NCBI GenBank assembly: GCA_965229335.1
Contig: OZ245874.1
Coordinates: forward strand, 3,844,001 to 3,908,000
Origin: JAFKFH01 sp017307375
GTDB taxonomy: Bacteria > Pseudomonadota > Alphaproteobacteria > Ferrovibrionales > Ferrovibrionaceae
Direction of reading: 5' to 3'
Length of the DNA: 64,000 nt
A program made the translations under genes and the position numbers. Shown here piece by piece: positions 44,089 to 52,857 of the stretch. The notes under the pieces were generated by a model. The model made no database searches, was not told the DNA's origin, and saw only the letters and a program-made list of their open reading frames with translations. Numbering within the stretch: the stretch's first letter is position 1; every line of letters begins with the position of its first letter.

Positions 44089-45873
44089 TCAGCCGGCAGC
44101 GATAGCCGCAAGGAAAACATCGCCGTAGCGATCGAGCTTGGCCTGGCCGACGCCGTGGACCAGCGCCATTTCGTCGAGCGTTCTGGGCTGGCGGGCTGCC
44201 ATGTCGATCAGGCTGCGGTCGGGAAAGATGACATAGGCCGGCACGCCGTGCGAGCGGGCCAGTTCCGTCCGCAGGGCTTTCAGCCGCGCCAGCAGCGCGC
44301 TGTCATGCGGCTGCGCCTCGAGGTTCGAGGCGCGGCGTCGGGCCTTCTCCTTCGTCCGCGGCACGAAGGTGCGCAACTGGATGGTTTCCTGGCCGCGCAG
44401 CACCGCCCAGCCGCGCTCGGCGATGGTGAAGCCGCCGGGGCCGGTCACGTCGAGCGACACCAGCTGCGCGGCATAGATCTGGCGCAGCAGCGAGCGCCAT
44501 TCGTCCTTCGAGCGCGCCTTGCCGACGCCGAAGGTCTTGAGCGCGTCGTGGCCGAGCCGCTTGATCGCATCGGTCTCCTCGCCGAGCAGTACGCTGACGA
44601 GATGTTCGGCCCCGAAACGCTCGCCGGTGCGATAGATGGCCGACAGCAGCATCTGGGCTGCGACCGTGCCGTCGAAGCCGGCGACACCCTCCTGGCAGAG
44701 ATCGCAATTGCCGCAGGGGCCGCTGTCCTCGCCGAAGTAGGCCAGCAGGGTCTGGCGCCGGCAGGTCGGGGCCTCGCATAGCGCGATCAGCGCGTTGAGA
44801 CGCTGGCGGTCGATGCGCTTCTGTTCGTCGGAGGACTGGGCGTCCTCGATCTGCTGGCGGCGCAGCCGCAGGTCGTCGAACCCCCACAACGTCAGCGTAT
44901 CGGCCGGCAGGCCGTCGCGCCCGGCACGCCCGATCTCCTGATAATAGGCCTCGATCGATTTCGGCAGGCCGGCATGGGCGACGAAGCGCACGTCGGGTTT
45001 GTCGATGCCCATGCCGAACGCGATCGTCGCGACCATGACGACGCCGTCTTCGCGCAGGAAGATGTCCTGGTTGCGGTCGCGCTCGGGCGCGGCCATGCCT
45101 GCATGATAGGGCAGGGCGCGGTAGCCGGCTGTGGTGATGGCCTCGGCCAGCCGCTCGGTCTCGCGCCGCGACGGGCAATAGATCACGCCGCTCTGCCCGC
45201 GTTGGCGATCGAGCAGGCGAAGCAGTTGCTGGCGCGCGTTGTCCTTGGGCTGGATCGCGAGGCGCAGGTTCGGGCGATCGAAGCCGTGTACGAAGATCTT
45301 CGGCTCGGATTCGAACAGCTGGTTGAGGATATCCGCGCGCGTCGCCTTGTCGGCGGTCGCGGTCAGCGCGATCGCAGGTACGCCCAGGCGTCGTTTTACC
45401 TCGCCCAGCGCGGCATATTCCGGGCGGAAATCATGGCCCCATTGCGATACGCAATGGGCCTCGTCGATCGCGAGCAACCGCACGTTCTGCCGGGCCAGCC
45501 AGTCCAGCGTCCCCGGCTGCAACAGCCGCTCGGGCGCGGCATAGAGCAGGCGCAGCGTGCCGGCCCGCATCTCGTCGGCCACGCGGCGCTTTTCCGCCTC
45601 GTCATTGGCCGAGGTCAGGCTGCCGGCGCCGACGCCGTATTCGCGCAGGGCCGCGACCTGATCGCGCATCAGCGCGATCAGCGGCGATACGACCACGGTG
45701 ATGCCGCCCAGGACCAGGGCCGGCAACTGGTAGCACAGGGATTTTCCGGCACCGGTCGGCAATACCGCCAGGACGTCGTCGCCGTCCAGCACGGTGCGCA
45801 CGATCTCTTCCTGCCCCGGCCGGAAGCCGGGGAAGCCGAAAACCTCCTTCAGGAGTCGCGATGCCGCCAACAT
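44089..45873 (-). CDS. recQ: ATP-dependent DNA helicase RecQ
   Basis: A 594-residue helicase. Walker A is TGAGKSLCYQLPAL, the DEAH box is DEAHCVSQWGHDFRPEY, and motif VI lies near YYQEIGRAGRDG. The zinc-binding domain has CEAPTCRRQ and CGNCDLC. A winged-helix RQC region follows, and an HRDC domain ends the protein (ARLKALRTELARSHGVPAYVIF). It unwinds DNA during recombination and replication repair. It is convergent with the catabolic operon with no gap between the stops. Confidence 0.95.
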   Translation of the reverse strand: MLAASRLLKEVFGFPGFRPGQEEIVRTVLDGDDVLAVLPTGAGKSLCYQLPALVLGGITVVVSPLIALMRDQVAALREYGVGAGSLTSANDEAEKRRVADEMRAGTLRLLYAAPERLLQPGTLDWLARQNVRLLAIDEAHCVSQWGHDFRPEYAALGEVKRRLGVPAIALTATADKATRADILNQLFESEPKIFVHGFDRPNLRLAIQPKDNARQQLLRLLDRQRGQSGVIYCPSRRETERLAEAITTAGYRALPYHAGMAAPERDRNQDIFLREDGVVMVATIAFGMGIDKPDVRFVAHAGLPKSIEAYYQEIGRAGRDGLPADTLTLWGFDDLRLRRQQIEDAQSSDEQKRIDRQRLNALIALCEAPTCRRQTLLAYFGEDSGPCGNCDLCQEGVAGFDGTVAAQMLLSAIYRTGERFGAEHLVSVLLGEETDAIKRLGHDALKTFGVGKARSKDEWRSLLRQIYAAQLVSLDVTGPGGFTIAERGWAVLRGQETIQLRTFVPRTKEKARRRASNLEAQPHDSALLARLKALRTELARSHGVPAYVIFPDRSLIDMAARQPRTLDEMALVHGVGQAKLDRYGDVFLAAIAAG

Positions 45874-45916
45874 GGCCGGGACACTGCACCGGCGATGACG
45901 GCCGATGCAATGGTCT

Positions 45917-46375
45917 CTATGCCGGAATCATCAGGCTCAGCTGTTCGATCGTGCACGCCGGCTTCGGCGCCCCTTCGATCTCGATGACGGCTGCGTTGGT
46001 GATCAGGATGCCCATCGGCTTGTCCTCGATGGACTGCATGGTCAGCGTCGACCGCACCCGGGATCCGACCTTGACCGGGGTCAGGAAGCGAACCTTGTTC
46101 AGGCCATAGTTGATGCCGGCGGTGAAGCCTTCGTACCGCACGATCTGCTGGTTGAGCGCGACGACCATCGAAAGCGTCAGGAAACCATGCGCGATCGCCG
46201 CGCCGAACGGGCCGGCCTTGGCCCGCTCGACATCGACATGGATCCATTGATGGTCGCCGGTGACGTCGGCGAACTGATTGATCCGATCCTGGTCGATCGT
46301 CACCCAGTCGCTGGAGCCGAGGACCTGCCCGACCAGCGCCTTTGCACCGGCCACCCCGTTGATGATGGTGGTCAT
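45917..46375 (-). CDS. MaoC family hydratase
   Basis: A 152-residue single hot-dog-fold protein. The catalytic block is FADVTGDHQWIHVDVERA with the expected Asp and His. AHGFLTLSM follows, which is the substrate-channel helix of (R)-specific enoyl-CoA hydratases. It would add water to a 2-enoyl-CoA, feeding beta-oxidation or polyhydroxyalkanoate synthesis. It is divergent from an Old Yellow Enzyme gene, with palindromes in between. Confidence 0.9.
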   Translation of the reverse strand: MTTIINGVAGAKALVGQVLGSSDWVTIDQDRINQFADVTGDHQWIHVDVERAKAGPFGAAIAHGFLTLSMVVALNQQIVRYEGFTAGINYGLNKVRFLTPVKVGSRVRSTLTMQSIEDKPMGILITNAAVIEIEGAPKPACTIEQLSLMIPA

Positions 46376-46415
46376 CTGCGATTCCCTTCTGTTCCGGTCG
46401 CGCGCTACTATGCCC

Positions 46416-46464
46416 TACCGGTCGGTAACCGCCACCCCCACCTTGGGTGGGGTAGATCATTTTA
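46416..46464 (-). promoter_or_regulatory. Palindromes and -10 box in the maoC/OYE divergent region
   Basis: The leftward -10 candidate TAAAAT (46464-46459) is followed by CCCCACC-TTG-GGTGGGG (46436-46452) at the expected start point and TACCG-GT-CGGTA (46416-46427) further downstream. The second site resembles half of a TetR-family operator. No regulator gene is adjacent. Confidence 0.4.
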
Positions 46465-46562
46465 CACCCGACAGGCGCTAATTGGTTGACGTTGTTGGGG
46501 TATTGAAGCCTGAACCGCTCGTCCCAATGTGTTGACGCACTGCAACATCGGAGCTGTCGTCG

Positions 46563-47654
46563 ATGACGAAGGAAAAACTGTTCACCCCGTTCAAGGCCGG
46601 CGCGATCGAGTTGCCGAACCGGGTGGTAATGGCGCCGCTGACCCGCAACCGCGCGCTGCCCGACGGCGACGTGCCCCATGCGCTCAACGCGGAGTACTAT
46701 GCCCAGCGCGCTTCGGCGGGCCTGCTGATCACCGAGGCATCGCAGATTTCTCCCCAGGGCAAGGGTTATGCCTGGACGCCCGGGATCTACTCCGATGCCC
46801 AGGTCGCCGGCTGGCGGGCCGTGACCGAAGCCGTGCACAAGGCCGGCGGGCGCATCGTCATCCAACTCTGGCATGTCGGCCGCGTCTCGCACAACGTGCT
46901 GCAGCCGGGCAACGCCGATCCGGTGGCGCCGTCGGCGATCGCTGCCCGGACGAAGACCTATGACGGGCAGGGCTTCGTCGCGACGTCGCAACCCCGCGCC
47001 CTCGACGTCGCCGAGATCCCCGGGATCGTCGCCGACTATGCCCGCGCCTCGAAGCGTGCGCTGGAGGCCGGCTTCGACGGGGTCGAGATCCACGCTGCCA
47101 ACGGCTACCTGATCGACCAGTTCCTGCGCGACGGCTCGAACCAGCGCACGGACGGTTATGGCGGCTCGGTCGCCAACCGGACGCGGCTGCTGCGCGAAGT
47201 GGTCGACGCCGTGACCGGCGCGATTCCGGCCGATCGCGTCGGGATCCGGCTCAGCCCGTTCTCGAATGCCAACGATGTCGTCGACAGTGATCCGGTGGCG
47301 ACATTCTCCTACGCCATCGAGCAGATCGCGCCGGCGGGCCTCGCCTATCTGCACATGGTCGAAGGCCAGACCGGCGGCAGCCGCGACCTCGCCCCGGGCC
47401 AGGACATCCAGGCACTACGCCGGCTGTTCAAGGGGCCTTACATGGCCAATAACGGTTACGACCGCGACATGGCGATCGCTGCAGTGGCCGAAGGCCGTGC
47501 CGACATGATTGCCTTCGGCAAGCTGGCGATCTCCAACCCCGACCTGGCCGAACGCCTGGAGAAGAACGCGCCGCTGAACGAGCCGGACCGGGCGACGTTC
47601 TACGGCGGCGGTGCCGCCGGCTATACCGATTATCCGCGCCTCGACGCGGCATAA
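46563..47654 (+). CDS. Old Yellow Enzyme family alkene reductase
   Basis: A 363-residue FMN-dependent ene-reductase close to N-ethylmaleimide reductase and xenobiotic reductases. Landmarks are PLTRNRALPDG, the LWHVGRVSH segment, the HAANGYLIDQFLRDGSNQRTDGYGGS block with the substrate-binding His and Asn, and GKLAISNPDLAERL near the C-terminus. It reduces the C=C bond of unsaturated carbonyls or nitro compounds with NAD(P)H. It is transcribed alone and ends at a strong terminator. Confidence 0.92.
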   Translation: MTKEKLFTPFKAGAIELPNRVVMAPLTRNRALPDGDVPHALNAEYYAQRASAGLLITEASQISPQGKGYAWTPGIYSDAQVAGWRAVTEAVHKAGGRIVIQLWHVGRVSHNVLQPGNADPVAPSAIAARTKTYDGQGFVATSQPRALDVAEIPGIVADYARASKRALEAGFDGVEIHAANGYLIDQFLRDGSNQRTDGYGGSVANRTRLLREVVDAVTGAIPADRVGIRLSPFSNANDVVDSDPVATFSYAIEQIAPAGLAYLHMVEGQTGGSRDLAPGQDIQALRRLFKGPYMANNGYDRDMAIAAVAEGRADMIAFGKLAISNPDLAERLEKNAPLNEPDRATFYGGGAAGYTDYPRLDAA

Positions 47655-47687
47655 GTTCGTCACCGAAATCTGCCCGTTTGTTACAAA

Positions 47688-47732
47688 AAGGTGTCGGCCG
47701 ATCAAGGGGATCGGCCGGCACCTTCAGTTTTT
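47688..47732 (+). terminator. Rho-independent terminator of the OYE gene
   Basis: A 16-bp stem (47688-47703 with 47709-47724, one G-T wobble, arms GATC next to the 5-nt loop AAGGG) is followed by TTTTT at 47728-47732. It lies 33 bp after the stop codon. Confidence 0.88.
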
Positions 47733-47753
47733 GCAGGGCAGGGTTGCGCCTGG

Positions 47754-47782
47754 TTGAGTTTCGTTTCTGGTTCGTTTAAATC
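47754..47782 (+). promoter_or_regulatory. Candidate glpD promoter
   Basis: TTGAGT (47754-47759), a 17-bp spacer and TAAATC (47777-47782) lie 36 bp before the start codon, right after the upstream terminator. The match to consensus is partial. Confidence 0.35.
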
Positions 47783-47818
47783 TGAATGCGAAAGAACTTT
47801 GGCGTTCGGAGTGGCGCG

Positions 47819-49339
47819 ATGATTTACGATCTGGCCATCATCGGCGGCGGCATCAACGGCTGCGGCATTGCCCGCGACGCGGTCGGGCGGGGCCACAGCG
47901 TGTTTCTGTGCGAGCAGAACGATCTGGCCTCGGCCACCTCGTCGGCGTCGACCAAGCTGATCCACGGCGGCCTGCGCTATCTCGAATATTACGAATTCCG
48001 GCTGGTGCGCGAGGCGCTGATGGAGCGCGAGGCGCTGTGGGCGGTGGCGCCGCATATCATCCGGCCGTTGCGTTTCGTGCTGCCGCATCACAAGGGCCTG
48101 CGCCCGGCCTGGCTGCTGCGGCTGGGGCTGTTCCTCTACGATCATCTGGGCGGACGCCGTCTGCTGCCGGCGACGCGCAGCGTCGATCTGTCGCGCGATC
48201 CCACCGGCAAGCCGCTGAAGCCCGGTTTCCATCGCGGCTTCGAATATTCCGACTGCTGGGTCGAGGATGCCCGGCTCGTCGTGCTCAATGCGATGGATGC
48301 GGCTGCCCGCGGCGCGGTCATCCGTACCCGCACGCGTTGCGTGTCGGCCGAACGGCGCGGCGAGATCTGGGCGGTGACTGTCGAGGATCTCGCGTCCGGT
48401 ACCCGCGAGACGATCGAGGCGCGAGCGCTGGTCAACGCGGCCGGTCCCTGGGTCGCCCAGGTCCTGGCCGGCGCGATCCGCGCCAACGCCCCGGCCGGCG
48501 TGCGACTTGTTCAGGGCTCGCATATCGTGGTCCCGAAGCTGTTCGACCACGATCGCTGCTACATCTTCCAGAATGCGGACGGGCGCATCATCTTCGCTAT
48601 CCCCTACGAAGGGGATTTCACCCTGATCGGCACCACCGATCGCGACTTCAAGGGCGAGCCGGGCAAGGTCGAGGCCAGCCAGGAGGAGATCGCCTATCTT
48701 TGCGCGGCTGCTTCGGAGTACTTCGCCGTTCCGGTGAGGCCGGATCAGGTGGTCTGGACCTATTCGGGCGTGCGTCCGCTTTATGATGACGGATCATCCG
48801 ACGCGAAGGCAGTGACGCGGGACTACGTCCTGTCGCTCGAGGCGCCGCAGGGCGGTGCCGCGCTGTTGTCGGTATTCGGCGGCAAGATCACGACCTTCCG
48901 CCGGCTGGCCGAATCTGCCCTGGAGAAACTTGCGCCGCATCTGCCGGCCGCAACGGGTGAGGCCGCGGGCTGGACTCGCACGGCGCGGCTGCCGGGTGGT
49001 GATTTTCCGCTGACCGCGCTGGCGGCGCTCGCCGCGGATATCGGCAAGCGCCACCCCTACCTGTCGCGCAGCCATGCCGAGCGCCTGGCCCGCACCTATG
49101 GTACGCGCACTCATGTCCTGCTCGACGGTGCACGCTCGGCCGCCGATCTCGGCCTGTCCTTCGGTGCCGACCTGTTCGAGCGCGAGGTCCGCTATCTGAT
49201 GGCGCACGAATGGGCCCGTACTGCCGACGATGTGCTGTGGCGCCGCTCCAAGCTCGGCCTGCGGCTCAGCCCGGCCGAACGTTTCGAGCTTGATCGCTGG
49301 ATGCAGGCGGAACCGGGCAAGCTGGCGGCGTCTGCCTGA
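47819..49339 (+). CDS. glpD: Glycerol-3-phosphate dehydrogenase
   Basis: A 506-residue membrane-associated flavoenzyme, similar in length to E. coli GlpD (501). The FAD-binding motif IIGGGINGCGIARDA is at residues 7-21, SSASTKLIHGGLRYLEYYEFRLVREALMER follows, and the catalytic core includes VWTYSGVRPLYDD and FGGKITTFRRLAE. It oxidises sn-glycerol-3-phosphate to dihydroxyacetone phosphate and passes electrons to quinone. GGAG precedes the ATG seven bases away; an upstream in-frame ATG at 47786 has no ribosome site. No glpF, glpK or glpR is adjacent. Confidence 0.94.
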   Translation: MIYDLAIIGGGINGCGIARDAVGRGHSVFLCEQNDLASATSSASTKLIHGGLRYLEYYEFRLVREALMEREALWAVAPHIIRPLRFVLPHHKGLRPAWLLRLGLFLYDHLGGRRLLPATRSVDLSRDPTGKPLKPGFHRGFEYSDCWVEDARLVVLNAMDAAARGAVIRTRTRCVSAERRGEIWAVTVEDLASGTRETIEARALVNAAGPWVAQVLAGAIRANAPAGVRLVQGSHIVVPKLFDHDRCYIFQNADGRIIFAIPYEGDFTLIGTTDRDFKGEPGKVEASQEEIAYLCAAASEYFAVPVRPDQVVWTYSGVRPLYDDGSSDAKAVTRDYVLSLEAPQGGAALLSVFGGKITTFRRLAESALEKLAPHLPAATGEAAGWTRTARLPGGDFPLTALAALAADIGKRHPYLSRSHAERLARTYGTRTHVLLDGARSAADLGLSFGADLFEREVRYLMAHEWARTADDVLWRRSKLGLRLSPAERFELDRWMQAEPGKLAASA

Positions 49340-49356
49340 CGTCGATCGGCGTCAGG
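49335..49356. terminator. Stem-loop between convergent glpD and the kinase gene
   Basis: CCTGACG and CGTCAGG form a 7-bp stem with an 8-nt loop, spanning the glpD stop and the 17-bp gap to the kinase stop. It is a possible bidirectional terminator. There is no T-run. Confidence 0.4.
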
Positions 49357-51807
49357 TCACAGCGCCGAGCGGATCAGATGGGCCAGCGGGCCCAGCAGCA
49401 ACGGTTTTTCGACGATCCACGGCATCGGGCCGAAGCCGGCATCCCAGTCGAGCACGCCCGGGTGCGAACCCGACATCAGGATGGCAGGCATCAGCGGATG
49501 GCGCGCGCGGGCGGCGCGCACCAGCGCAATGCCGTCGAATGAAGGCGACATCGCTAAATCGGTGATCAGCAGATCGACCTTGTTGGCCTCGGCATGCAGC
49601 AACGCCAGCGCGGTTTCGCCGTCGTGGGCGGCGATGACGCGATAGCCGAGCAGGTCGAGTTGCTGGGTCATGATCGAGAGCAGGCCCGGTTCGTCGTAGA
49701 CCAGCAAGATCGTTTCGCTGCCCCGCGGCAATGCCTCGGCCGGGCCGCCGTCGGTCTCTGCCTGCGATGGCGTCTCGGCCGGCAGATAGAGGTCGAAGGT
49801 CGCGCCGTTGCCCGGCGTCGACCGGGCCGTGACCGTCCCGGAGGCGCCGCGCACGAAGGCAAAGACCTGAGAGAGCCCCAGCCCGGCACCGCGGCCCGGT
49901 TCGCGCGTGGTGAAATAGGGTTCGAAGATGCGTTCCAGTACCTCCGGCGTCATGCCGGTGCCGGTATCGCGGACGGTCACGACGACATGGGGGCCGGTGC
50001 CCGGCAGGTTGAGTGTCGCGGGATCGTCGACGTGCCGACGGCGCGTCGCGATGGTGAGCCATCCGCCTTCGGACATGGCGTCGCGCGCGTTCAGCACCAG
50101 GTTCATCAAGGCATCCTGCAGCCCCCCGGCATCGACCCTGACCAGGCAGCCCGGCGGATCGAGATCGAGATCGAGCGTGATCGACGACGGCAGAATGGTG
50201 GCCGCCAGGTTGCGGATCGAAACCGCGACATCGTTGCAATCGACGACCTGGCTGCGTTCGGGCCTGGGCCGTGACAGGCCGAGCAGCTTCGTCGTGAGTT
50301 CGGCGCCACGCAACGCCGCCGCCAGTGCGGCATCGATCCGGCCCGCGACCGCGGGGGCGGTGTCGGCCGTCTTGGCCACGAGTTCCAGATTGCCGACGAC
50401 GATGCCCAGCAGATTGTTGAAATCGTGGGCGATGCCGCCGGTTAGCTGTCCCAGCGCCTGCAGGCGCCTGTTGTGCTGCAACTGCGCGTCGGCCGCCTTG
50501 CGCGCGGTGATGTCGCCGGCGATGCCCTCGACCTGGATGATCCGCCCATGGTCGTCCACGACGCCGCGGCCTCGCACCAGCAACCAGGTGGTGCTGCCAT
50601 CGGCCTGTGTCACCTCCAGTTCGATTACCGACTCTCGTGTCGTCCAATCGACGTCGCGCAGCGGCTTCGGCACATCGGCTGAGGCCGCTGCAATGCCGAA
50701 CGCCGCCTCGAGATTGCGCGACAATCGGGCGCGTCGTGGCGATTCCCGTCCCAGGATCGAGAGCTTGCGGCGTGCCGGATCGAAGCTCCACACCAGTTCG
50801 TCGAGCGAATTGACCACCGACGCCAGCCGTTCCTGCGCCCGCTGCGCCTTGATGCGCATGCGTCGCGCGCGATCCTGCACCAGATGCGACCACCAGGCAG
50901 CCATCACAAGCGCGAGCGTCGTCAGCGCGGCAACCGCAAGTCCGCGGTAGAGCGTCCGGTCCCAGTTTTCGGCCAGCAATGGCACGAGGTCGCTGGCAAC
51001 CACGACGTGAAGATCGAATCCGGGCACGTCTTCGCTCGCACGCACGACCTCACGGCCACTCATCGCGTCGGCGACGAGACCGTCTGCGATCGGCCGCTGC
51101 CTTACCTCCTGGCTGTCATGCTGGGGGTATTCGCCATGACGGTTGGGCCATTCGGCCATCAGTGAACCATCATCGCGCCACAACGCGATCGTGCGCCCTT
51201 CGCCGGGCGACAGCTTGGCATAGAGGCTGGTCAGCTTGAGGGCCGGGACGGTTGCGGCGATGATGCCATTGAAGCTCTCGGGGCCGCGACCGAGACGCCG
51301 CGACATGACGAAACCCGGCTCGATGGCATTGCTCGAAGACCGCAGTCGGATTGTCGACGCGATGTAGGTGCGATCGTCGCTTGCGGCAGCGGGACCGACA
51401 TACCACTCGCGTGTCGATTGATCTGCGCCCGGCGAGACCGGTTCGTGAGAAGAATTCCGGACGATGCCGTACTCGTCGGTCACGAAAACGCTGGCGATAC
51501 CCGGCTCGGACGCGGCGCGGCGCGCCAGCATCTCGTGGAGCCGCGGACTGAAGCCCTGACCGTCCTCGGGGAGGTCCGCGATGTCGCGCACGAGCCCGGC
51601 CAGCATCTGATCGACCTGCAGCAGGGTCTCCGCCGTCTGCAGCGCCAGGGTCGAGGCGATCGCGTCGTTGCGCGCCGTCGTCTCGCCGATCAGGCTGCGC
51701 CGTTCGTCGACCACGTCGCCGATAATGAGGCCCCAGACGAGAATGATGAGCAGCAACGTCCGTAGCGGGGCCCGCGCAAGCCACGCGGTGGCCGACCCCG
51801 TTTTCAT
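49357..51807 (-). CDS. Hybrid sensor histidine kinase with C-terminal receiver
   Basis: An 816-residue membrane sensor. TM1 (LRTLLLIILVWGLIIGDVV) and a second TM near residues 295-315 enclose a periplasmic Cache-like domain. A PAS domain follows (about 340-445). The kinase core has the phospho-accepting His461 (GGIAHDFNN), an N box (NLVLNARDA), G1 (VRDTGTGM) and G2 (GAGLGLSQV). The C-terminal receiver has the phosphorylatable Asp750 (ITDLAMS) and Lys in VEKP, but reads LLVYDE where LLVDDE is usual, so one acidic Mg-binding residue is Tyr704. The start chosen is the ATG just before the first membrane helix. No partner response regulator is adjacent. Confidence 0.88.
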   Translation of the reverse strand: MKTGSATAWLARAPLRTLLLIILVWGLIIGDVVDERRSLIGETTARNDAIASTLALQTAETLLQVDQMLAGLVRDIADLPEDGQGFSPRLHEMLARRAASEPGIASVFVTDEYGIVRNSSHEPVSPGADQSTREWYVGPAAASDDRTYIASTIRLRSSSNAIEPGFVMSRRLGRGPESFNGIIAATVPALKLTSLYAKLSPGEGRTIALWRDDGSLMAEWPNRHGEYPQHDSQEVRQRPIADGLVADAMSGREVVRASEDVPGFDLHVVVASDLVPLLAENWDRTLYRGLAVAALTTLALVMAAWWSHLVQDRARRMRIKAQRAQERLASVVNSLDELVWSFDPARRKLSILGRESPRRARLSRNLEAAFGIAAASADVPKPLRDVDWTTRESVIELEVTQADGSTTWLLVRGRGVVDDHGRIIQVEGIAGDITARKAADAQLQHNRRLQALGQLTGGIAHDFNNLLGIVVGNLELVAKTADTAPAVAGRIDAALAAALRGAELTTKLLGLSRPRPERSQVVDCNDVAVSIRNLAATILPSSITLDLDLDPPGCLVRVDAGGLQDALMNLVLNARDAMSEGGWLTIATRRRHVDDPATLNLPGTGPHVVVTVRDTGTGMTPEVLERIFEPYFTTREPGRGAGLGLSQVFAFVRGASGTVTARSTPGNGATFDLYLPAETPSQAETDGGPAEALPRGSETILLVYDEPGLLSIMTQQLDLLGYRVIAAHDGETALALLHAEANKVDLLITDLAMSPSFDGIALVRAARARHPLMPAILMSGSHPGVLDWDAGFGPMPWIVEKPLLLGPLAHLIRSAL

Positions 51808-52077
51808 GTCGGGGTCGCGATCTCCGCGCCTCGCGCTTTGGCCTGGCCATGACTGCCTGCGGCGAGGCTCTGCTGCGTGGCGCTCCGATTCACGCGGGAT
51901 GCGGGTTACTCGATTCATCCGCGGCATGGTGCCCGAAGGCTGCATGGCTGAGCGTCAAGCTTGGTAATTCCGTGTCACGGGAAACGCGAAGGAGGGCGAA
52001 TTCCCGATCAATGTCGCTGGACGGTCATCCTGGGGACTTATCGTCGCCTTGCCATCCGATAAGGAGATCGAGCGATC

Positions 52078-52827
52078 ATGAAGCCATATCCGACCGCGGC
52101 TGCCCTGCTGGCGCTGCTCGCGACCGCAGGCGGCGCCCGTGCCGAGACCGTCATGCTGACGACGCTGGACTGGTGCCCCTATACCTGCGCCACACTGCCC
52201 GACCAGGGCCTTTCGACGCTGATCGTAAGCCGCGCCTTTGCCGTCTCGGGCATCGACGTCAAGGTCGAATTTCTGCCCTGGCAACGCGCAGTCCAGACTG
52301 CCGAGAACGATCCGAAAGTTGCCGGCTATTTTCCGGAATATGCCGGTAGTTTCGACAAGTTCACGCTGTCGGTGCCGCTGGGGGAAAGTCCGCTGGGGCT
52401 GGTCGTCCCCGCGGGCAAGACGATCGCGGATGTCAGCGTGCCGGCGCTTGCCCGCCTGAAGCTCGGCGTCGTGTCGGGTTATGTCAATACCGAGGCTGTC
52501 GATAAGGCGATCGGTGACAAGACCCTGCCGGTCGAGGCGGTCAAGGATGACTTGACCAACCTGCGCAAGGTCGTTGCCGGGCGCATCGATGCAGCCATCA
52601 TCGACGAGTACGTCATGCGCTATGAACTGTTGGCAAACCGGGAACTGACCGGGGACCGCGGCAAAGTCTCGTTCAACCCGACGGTGCTCGAGAACAAGAC
52701 CCTTCACATCGCGTTCGCCAAGAGCCCCTTGGGCGAAAAGATGAAGGCCTCCTTCGACGTGGGCATCAGGAAGATCGACGTGAAGGCGATCCAGGCCGAG
52801 TATCTCGCCCGGCTCGGCGGCATGTGA
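52078..52827 (+). CDS. Orphan periplasmic binding protein, SBP_bac_3 type
   Basis: A 249-residue exported protein (signal peptide ending GGARA) of the amino-acid-type solute-binding family. Landmarks are LDWCPYTC and LSTLIVSRAFAVSGIDVKVEFLPWQRAVQTAEN, then LGVVSGYVNTEAV in the second lobe. GATAAGGAGATCGAGCG gives a strong ribosome site. No permease or ATPase gene is near, and its neighbours are a sensor kinase and a chemoreceptor. It may deliver a ligand to one of those sensors rather than to a transporter (inference). Confidence 0.82.
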   Translation: MKPYPTAAALLALLATAGGARAETVMLTTLDWCPYTCATLPDQGLSTLIVSRAFAVSGIDVKVEFLPWQRAVQTAENDPKVAGYFPEYAGSFDKFTLSVPLGESPLGLVVPAGKTIADVSVPALARLKLGVVSGYVNTEAVDKAIGDKTLPVEAVKDDLTNLRKVVAGRIDAAIIDEYVMRYELLANRELTGDRGKVSFNPTVLENKTLHIAFAKSPLGEKMKASFDVGIRKIDVKAIQAEYLARLGGM

Positions 52828-52835
52828 TCCGGGGA

Positions 52836-52857
52836 CGGGCGGTCGTCAGACCGCCCG
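52836..52857. terminator. Bidirectional terminator between the binding protein and the chemoreceptor
   Basis: A perfect 9-bp stem (CGGGCGGTC with GACCGCCCG) with a 4-nt loop lies between the two convergent stops and overlaps the last codons of the chemoreceptor gene. It has no T-run. Confidence 0.6.
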
